From positions 1 through 9,589 of the forward strand of contig JAGLIS010000064.1 in the NCBI GenBank assembly GCA_023142835.1: DNA of 9,589 nucleotides, written 5' to 3'. Of this stretch, positions 9,001 to 9,589 are shown piece by piece (position 1 is the stretch's first letter; each line of letters starts with the position of its first letter). Position numbers and translations under genes: made by a program. The notes beneath the pieces were generated by a model. It searched no databases. It was not told the DNA's origin and was given only the letters and a program-made list of their open reading frames with translations. Source of the stretch: Candidatus Pacearchaeota archaeon (lineage in GTDB: Archaea > Nanobdellota > Nanobdellia > Pacearchaeales > GW2011-AR1).

Positions 9001-9589
9001 CAGAAGAATCATATACCCCATTAATATAATATTTCATTCCACCAGCACTCGTATTATACCGGACATAGGTTATATGTTGCCAACTATCAAGAGCAACAGT
9101 ACCTGTTGAGTTATCCTTATAGGTACTATCATACACATACATATGTTCATCAACATTAATAGCCCACACAGGGTCGTAATCATCAAAGGCAACTATCCCT
9201 GCAGTCACACTATCTTTTTTATACACCCAAGCAGAAACAGTATAATTCCCTGTTCCAATAGTTCCAATCCCACTTCCACTACCCCCAACCCTGTCCCCAT
9301 TCCCATCAAACTCATACGCACCACCATACTTCCCACTTGAATTAAAAACCGCATCCGTTACAGTCCCATCGTTCTCATTAACACTATAATCATACTGCGT
9401 CGTCCCACTAACATCAAAAGGCATATACAAAACTAAGGAATCATAAGGTGCAACATCTGAAACAGTTAAATGAGTGAAATTATTCTCTTGAGTTACATTT
9501 GTGTCAATGGATTCACTTGTTGAAAAAATTGTCACAGTATAACTTGGATCAATAAACATTGTAGAACTTCCATTAAATTCACCAGTAAA
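1..9589 (-). CDS. Giant modular surface protein (LamG, Ig/PKD-like and BspA-type LRR arrays), internal fragment
   Basis: One reading frame on the minus strand is open from edge to edge (codons 9589-9587 down to 4-2), 3,196 residues, with neither start nor stop in the window. All recognisable domains fall in this frame without a shift. Domain order: LamG 51-248, LamG 311-514, short Ig-like 582-630, LamG 631-837, bridge 838-891, PKD-like 892-1006, 20 LRRs 1007-1506, cap 1507-1575, Ig-like 1576-1681, short Ig-like 1682-1730, LamG 1731-1950, bridge 1951-2004, PKD-like 2005-2119, 17 LRRs 2120-2544, cap 2545-2613, Ig-like 2614-2716, PKD-like 2717-2831, 12 LRRs 2832-3130, cap 3131-3196. The fragment is rich in Asn, Ser, Thr, Gly and Tyr, poor in Cys, and dense in N-X-S/T sequons, so a secreted, glycosylated cell-surface or adhesion role is inferred. 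Signal peptide and membrane or wall anchor, if any, lie outside. I do not know its ligand. Confidence 0.97.
2..199 (-). other. C-terminal LRR cap, copy C (truncated by the window edge)
   Basis: Residues 3131-3196, 66 residues: VTNMTEMFNGVTLSTA, NYDSLLVGWAGLTPNLQGS, VPFHGGSSKYSIVANASRNG, TLIGVHSWSIT. It ends three residues short of the ITDGG ending seen in caps A and B. The chain continues beyond the window, presumably into another Ig-like module. Confidence 0.85.
200..1096 (-). repeat. BspA-type leucine-rich repeat array C: 12 tandem units
   Basis: Twelve units spanning 897 bp (residues 2832-3130): eleven of 25 residues and one of 24 (unit 5, 725-796). Third-quarter types in order: NQS, NGN, NGN, NKP, NQP, NQP, NGN, NGN, NQS, NGN, NQD, EQN. 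Units 2 and 3 share the same loop residues (MFNGAKAFNGN), which otherwise differ from unit to unit, so they look freshly duplicated. Units 11 and 12 nearly match the last two units of array A. Unit 3 begins ITAM instead of VTxM, and unit 6 begins VKNMQKMF. This is the smallest of the three arrays. Confidence 0.96.
1097..1441 (-). other. PKD-like domain and N-terminal array cap, copy C
   Basis: Residues 2717-2831, 115 residues: FRFNINTTASPQNFSFKTGN, VDWGDGNDDTYNGTG, HEYAMAGEYNVSLTGYVN, RVSFYEGTPTLLKDILTPM, GSNQMFRSASGITTFTAED. Same length as copies A and B but the most diverged of the three (for example NRVSF for NGVSF, LLKD for LLND, GSNQ for SSYQ). The WGDG motif is intact. Confidence 0.7.
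1442..1750 (-). other. Ig-like module after array B
   Basis: Residues 2614-2716. It reads PTYSLIKKNNTLAGQSTLFS, IYWDDDVALHPTGQYIFSTN, NTGVWANESAVNFTATPSWA, NVTKTLNDTTGVSVGYMWYA, TDNVGNWNDTGIHTLVVDP. It matches the module after array A. The end (VVDP) joins directly to a PKD-like domain, so this copy has no following short Ig-like segment, LamG or bridge. Confidence 0.65.
1751..1957 (-). other. C-terminal LRR cap, copy B
   Basis: Residues 2545-2613, 69 residues: VTDMTNMFNGVTLSTA, NYDSLLTGWAGLTPNLQGS, VPFHGGSSKYSISANASRNG, TLIGVHSWVITDGG. It aligns without gaps to cap A and to the visible part of cap C. Cap B shares its opening NGVTLSTANYDSLL with cap C rather than with cap A (NGATLSVLNYDSLL). 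Confidence 0.85.
1958..3232 (-). repeat. BspA-type leucine-rich repeat array B: 17 tandem units of 25 residues
   Basis: Exactly 17 units of 75 bp (residues 2120-2544). Framework as in array A. Third-quarter types in order: NQS, NGD, NGN, NKS, NGN, NQS, NGN, NGN, NGN, NQS, NQP, NQP, NSN, NGN, NSN, NGN, and EQN for the last unit, which ends SSWNVSA before the cap. Departures from the framework: I for M4 in units 1, 11 and 16; T or V for M7 in units 2 (MYGTFF), 4, 7 and 12; STWDTSN in unit 14. Every unit has at least one N-X-S/T sequon. Units 7 and 8 share a long nearly identical DNA stretch, which suggests a recent tandem duplication. Confidence 0.96.
3233..3577 (-). other. PKD-like domain and N-terminal array cap, copy B
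   Basis: Residues 2005-2119, 115 residues. It carries FKFKVTTTASPQNFSFQTDN, VDWGDGNDDTYSGTG, HEYVTAGDYNVSLTG and SSYQMFRDASGITSFTAED. It is almost identical to copy A; a 98-bp stretch (3303-3400) is the same base for base as 6642-6739. A run of seven G on the coding strand (3232-3238) marks its junction with the array, where copies A and C read GGAGGGG. Confidence 0.7.
3578..3739 (-). other. 54-residue bridge domain, copy B
   Basis: Residues 1951-2004: NLNKYDSDKWTLYVNQSKNA, TDVLDAGTYTYFASARDDAG, NENLTEVRTVTVEP. Same length as copy A at 6917-7078. It sits between LamG 4 and the PKD-like domain, the same place as in unit A, and is absent before unit C. Confidence 0.6.
3740..4399 (-). other. 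LamG-like domain 4 (unit B)
   Basis: Residues 1731-1950, 220 residues. Start SLTVMYNFDNLSALGESET matches LamG 3, and the end NYFNGSIDEFKMWERELSASE, split here as IDEFKMWERELSASE and VSQLYMS, matches the LamG 3 ending. Between them the core differs strongly: TGKYGKAVDLDGSSTTITPA, YYGVWIKADSTAGD, NWHYVVVGYNVTDIFMYVDG, GYTFGSDACDHGST. The canonical DGxxDYVD motif is replaced by DGSSTTIT. Core codons are AT-rich and A-ending. Cysteines occur at GFCLM and DACDH. The fold call rests on the W-VWIKAD strand, the NWHYVVVGYN strand, the FMYVDGELVNSS hairpin and the terminal motif. Confidence 0.82.
4400..4546 (-). other. Short Ig-like segment of unit B
   Basis: Residues 1682-1730, 49 residues: PEIGFVSPTLANDTSTTNTS, IEINVSINESDLNEVKWNWN, GTNYTLFND. 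Same length as the unit A copy at 7700-7846 with a handful of substitutions (K/E, V/A, TYLD/SDLN, I/L). It introduces LamG 4. Confidence 0.6.
4547..4864 (-). other. Ig-like module after array A
   Basis: Residues 1576-1681. Core: PTYSLNQTNSTIAGQSTLFS, IQYDDDAVLHPTGQYIFSTN, NTGTWANESAVNFTATPSWA, NVSKILNSSVGVSVGYRWYA, DDNVGDVNNTGVFVLTT. The ending GYRWYADDNVG..N.TGV..L is an Ig-like strand pair familiar from secreted archaeal multidomain proteins. It has many sequons. Copy B at 1442-1750 aligns throughout but ends differently, because unit B leads straight into a PKD-like domain. Confidence 0.65.
4865..5071 (-). other. C-terminal LRR cap, copy A
   Basis: Residues 1507-1575, 69 residues. It starts as a partial repeat (VTDMTEMFNGATLS) and diverts into NYDSLLMGWASLTPNLQGS, VPFHGGNSKYSIAANASRNG and TLIGVHSWSITDGG. 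The pattern NYDxLLxGW...L...V.FHGGNSKYS..A..R..LI..H.W.ITDGG is the standard ending of BspA-type arrays and should seal the solenoid. Copy B has the same length; copy C is cut by the window edge three residues early. Codons return to the G/T-ending style of the PKD-like domain. Confidence 0.85.
5072..6571 (-). repeat. BspA-type leucine-rich repeat array A: 20 tandem units of 25 residues
   Basis: Exactly 20 units of 75 bp with no indel (residues 1007-1506). The unit begins VTxMxxMFxxAxxF and continues with NGNISNWxTSS or NQSLNNWxTSS. This is the DUF285/BspA surface-protein repeat (TIGR02167-like, listed there as 26 residues), which folds as an LRR solenoid. Framework positions M4, M7, F8, A11, F14, N15 and W21 are nearly invariant; positions 3, 5, 6, 9, 10 and 12 vary. 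The third quarter is of type NGNIS (units 2, 4, 5, 9, 10, 11, 14, 17), NQSL (1, 3, 6, 8, 13, 16, with 6 as NQSLDNW), NQPL (12, 15) or NQDIG (7, 18, 19); unit 20 is DQNLSSWNVSA. Unit 5 has MHYIF in place of MxxMF. All but unit 19 carry at least one N-X-S/T sequon. Confidence 0.96.
6572..6916 (-). other. PKD-like domain and N-terminal array cap, copy A
   Basis: Residues 892-1006, 115 residues. It begins FKFHINTTASPQNFSFQTDN and carries the PKD-type signature VDWGDGNSST followed by HEYATAGDYNVSLTGYVN, the usual WGDG...Y..AG.Y.V.LTG layout. The second half (FYEGTPTLLNDILTPMSNS, then NSSYQMFRDASGITSFTAED) runs into the first LRR and probably caps its hydrophobic core. The BspA family commonly has a similar WGDG-bearing head before the repeats. 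Copies B and C have exactly the same length. Codons favour TTG, ACG, TCG, GCG and GAT, unlike the adjoining array. Confidence 0.7.
6917..7078 (-). other. 54-residue bridge domain, copy A
   Basis: Residues 838-891. It reads NLNKYDTDKWTLYVNQSKNA, then TDSLDAGTYTYFASAKDTNE and NENVTEVRTVSVEP. The pattern (W-LYVNQS...L-AGTYTYFASA-D..N....V-V) resembles a small Ig-like or fibronectin-like strand set that closes a LamG-Ig block in secreted archaeal proteins. Copy B at 3578-3739 is the same length and differs at few positions. Confidence 0.6.
7079..7699 (-). other. LamG-like domain 3 (unit A)
   Basis: Residues 631-837, 207 residues. Motifs: SLVLMMNFDNVSALGENDT, LVVDISGRGNNGMVVGG, RAMMFDGDNDYVDLPN, SWTMETWIKRSAGSD, DGKWHHVVGIRDGS, AYMYVDGTEAGSD, WDGFIDEVRIYNRSLSADE and VSQMYMS. 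The KWHHV strand, Y-DGT hairpin and IDEVRIYNRSLSADEV ending are classic for Laminin_G_3. Two cysteines occur near the middle (NICYLRV and FVCSGN) and could form a disulfide. The core uses AT-rich, A-ending codons, unlike the start and the flanking bridge. Confidence 0.87.
7700..7846 (-). other. Short Ig-like segment of unit A
   Basis: Residues 582-630, 49 residues. It reads PKIGFVSPTLVNDTSTTNTS, then IEINVSINETYLDEVKWNWN and GTNYTIFND. This is one strand-rich segment introducing a LamG domain, a combination I associate with secreted DPANN archaeal proteins. Sequons NDT, NTS, NVS, NET and NGT are packed together. The counterpart at 4400-4546 has exactly the same length and is almost identical in sequence. 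Confidence 0.6.
7847..8047 (-). other. Unassigned extracellular segment between LamG 2 and unit A
   Basis: Residues 515-581. The segment is rich in Tyr, Asn and Thr (NNIYYTDYQNITSDTNETFT, then FPEYKFLAGNSSSLFYSP). It may be a small beta-sandwich or a linker leading into the short Ig-like segment (FTVDTVYP). No counterpart appears in unit B, where the long Ig-like module occupies this place. No family is recognised. Confidence 0.4.
8048..8659 (-). other. LamG-like (concanavalin A-type) domain 2
   Basis: Residues 311-514. Landmarks in order: VLYMPFEW, DISGEGNDGTVTDAVFNVSG, GFEFDGAGDYVDCGND, SLNITDMITIEAWVKPASF, YHIVGVANGSNVTIYVNGVG, FFNGTIDEFQIWNRSLSEDE and IQTLYNES. These match the Laminin_G_3 layout well, including the DGxxDYVDxG motif and the terminal IDEF..WNRSLS..EI..LYN motif. 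It shares its opening phrases (NDGTVTDAVFN) with LamG 1, so the two look like an older tandem pair. The middle is more AT-rich with A-ending codons (GGA, ACA, ATA, AGA) than the start, as in LamG 3 and 4. Confidence 0.88.
8660..8845 (-). other. Polar linker between LamG 1 and LamG 2
   Basis: Residues 249-310. It includes RAVNITNSTNWDNDGYNRVN and then LSSTIQEELNSSIEARVGQI, which looks helical or coiled-coil-like, followed by NSSVNVSGQ. Several sequons are present (NIT, NST, NLS, NSS, NVS). No domain family is recognised; it probably acts as a spacer. Confidence 0.5.
8846..9439 (-). other. LamG-like (concanavalin A-type) domain 1
   Basis: Residues 51-248. It starts with SLVLYMPFDV and the typical early motif NDGTVTDAVFNSSGKYGG followed by AYEFDGNGDRV, continues with TVSAWVYKK, then SWQHITYVRY and KYYINGVYDSS, and ends with FNGSIDEVMVFNRSLNSTE and ISDLYNKS. 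This order (F-DG near the start, AWV strand, W-H strand, Y-NG hairpin, IDEV..FNRSLS..EI..LY at the end) is the signature of the Laminin_G_3 type jelly-roll fold, usually about 150-200 residues. In secreted proteins such folds bind carbohydrate or protein ligands, often with calcium; the ligand here is unknown. Codons vary more than in the LRR arrays. Confidence 0.86.
9440..9589 (-). other. Leading segment before LamG 1 (end of an unseen upstream module)
   Basis: Residues 1-50 of the fragment. The segment is rich in Thr, Ser and Asn with beta-strand-like stretches (YTVTIFSTS, NFTHLTVSDV) and holds sequons NVT and NFT. It opens with FTGEFNGSSTMFIDPSYT, which resembles the first strand of a LamG or Ig-like fold, so it may be the tail of another domain cut by the window edge. 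No family is assigned. Confidence 0.4.

Noticed and set aside
7562..9340. Plus-strand stretches at 7562-7819 and 9143-9340, and over LamG 4 at 4003-4185 and 4233-4418
   Set aside because: Low-complexity Ile/Pro/Asn/Ser-rich antisense translations without domain character; the minus strand there encodes recognisable LamG and Ig-like motifs.
1..9589. A diversity-generating retroelement acting on the variable loops
   Set aside because: No reverse transcriptase, template repeat or accessory gene is present, and variation is spread over all 49 units instead of one C-terminal variable region. It could only be judged from outside the window.
1..9589. Promoters, terminators, ribosome binding sites or a split into several genes
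   Set aside because: The frame never closes, so AT-rich or hairpin-like spots inside it have no gene border to serve. In-frame ATG codons are frequent because every repeat contains MxxM.

Overview
The whole window is the inside of one very large gene on the minus strand. Reading the reverse complement from position 9589 down to position 2 gives 3,196 consecutive sense codons with no stop and no frameshift. Neither the true start nor the stop is present, so the full protein exceeds 3,196 residues. No RNA gene, mobile element, CRISPR array, promoter or terminator is visible, and no second gene can be supported.

The product reads as a modular extracellular or surface-anchored adhesin-like protein. 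In protein order (high to low coordinates) it contains: a short leading segment; LamG-like domain 1; a polar linker; LamG-like domain 2; a linker; then unit A = short Ig-like segment, LamG 3, 54-residue bridge, 115-residue PKD-like domain, 20 BspA-type leucine-rich repeats, 69-residue array cap and a ~106-residue Ig-like module. Unit B has the same order (short Ig-like segment, LamG 4, bridge, PKD-like domain, 17 repeats, cap, ~103-residue Ig-like module). Truncated unit C goes straight to a PKD-like domain, 12 repeats and a cap that runs off the window. The bridge, PKD-like domain and cap have identical lengths in each copy, and the 49 LRR units are 25 codons (75 bp) each except one of 24.

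The organism is most likely an uncultured archaeon, probably of the DPANN group (Woesearchaeota, Pacearchaeota or relatives in the Nanoarchaeota). This rests on recognising the protein style: Asn/Ser/Thr-rich extracellular modules dense in N-X-S/T sequons, with phrases such as IGFVSPT, EVKWNWNGTNYT, SWANVTKTLN and VDISGRGNNG that I associate with secreted LamG proteins of those genomes. It is inference; a bacterial source cannot be excluded because BspA-type repeats are mainly known from bacteria. The DNA is AT-rich and uses standard-code stops.

The most interesting signals lie in how the gene was built: alternating codon and strand-composition regimes that follow domain borders, a ~3 kb internal duplication in which the LamG core has diverged or been swapped while its flanks stayed nearly identical, repeat arrays that differ in copy number with recent tandem duplicates, repeats whose framework is fixed but whose loop positions vary freely, and a potential N-glycosylation site in nearly every repeat. 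I found no separate multi-gene system.
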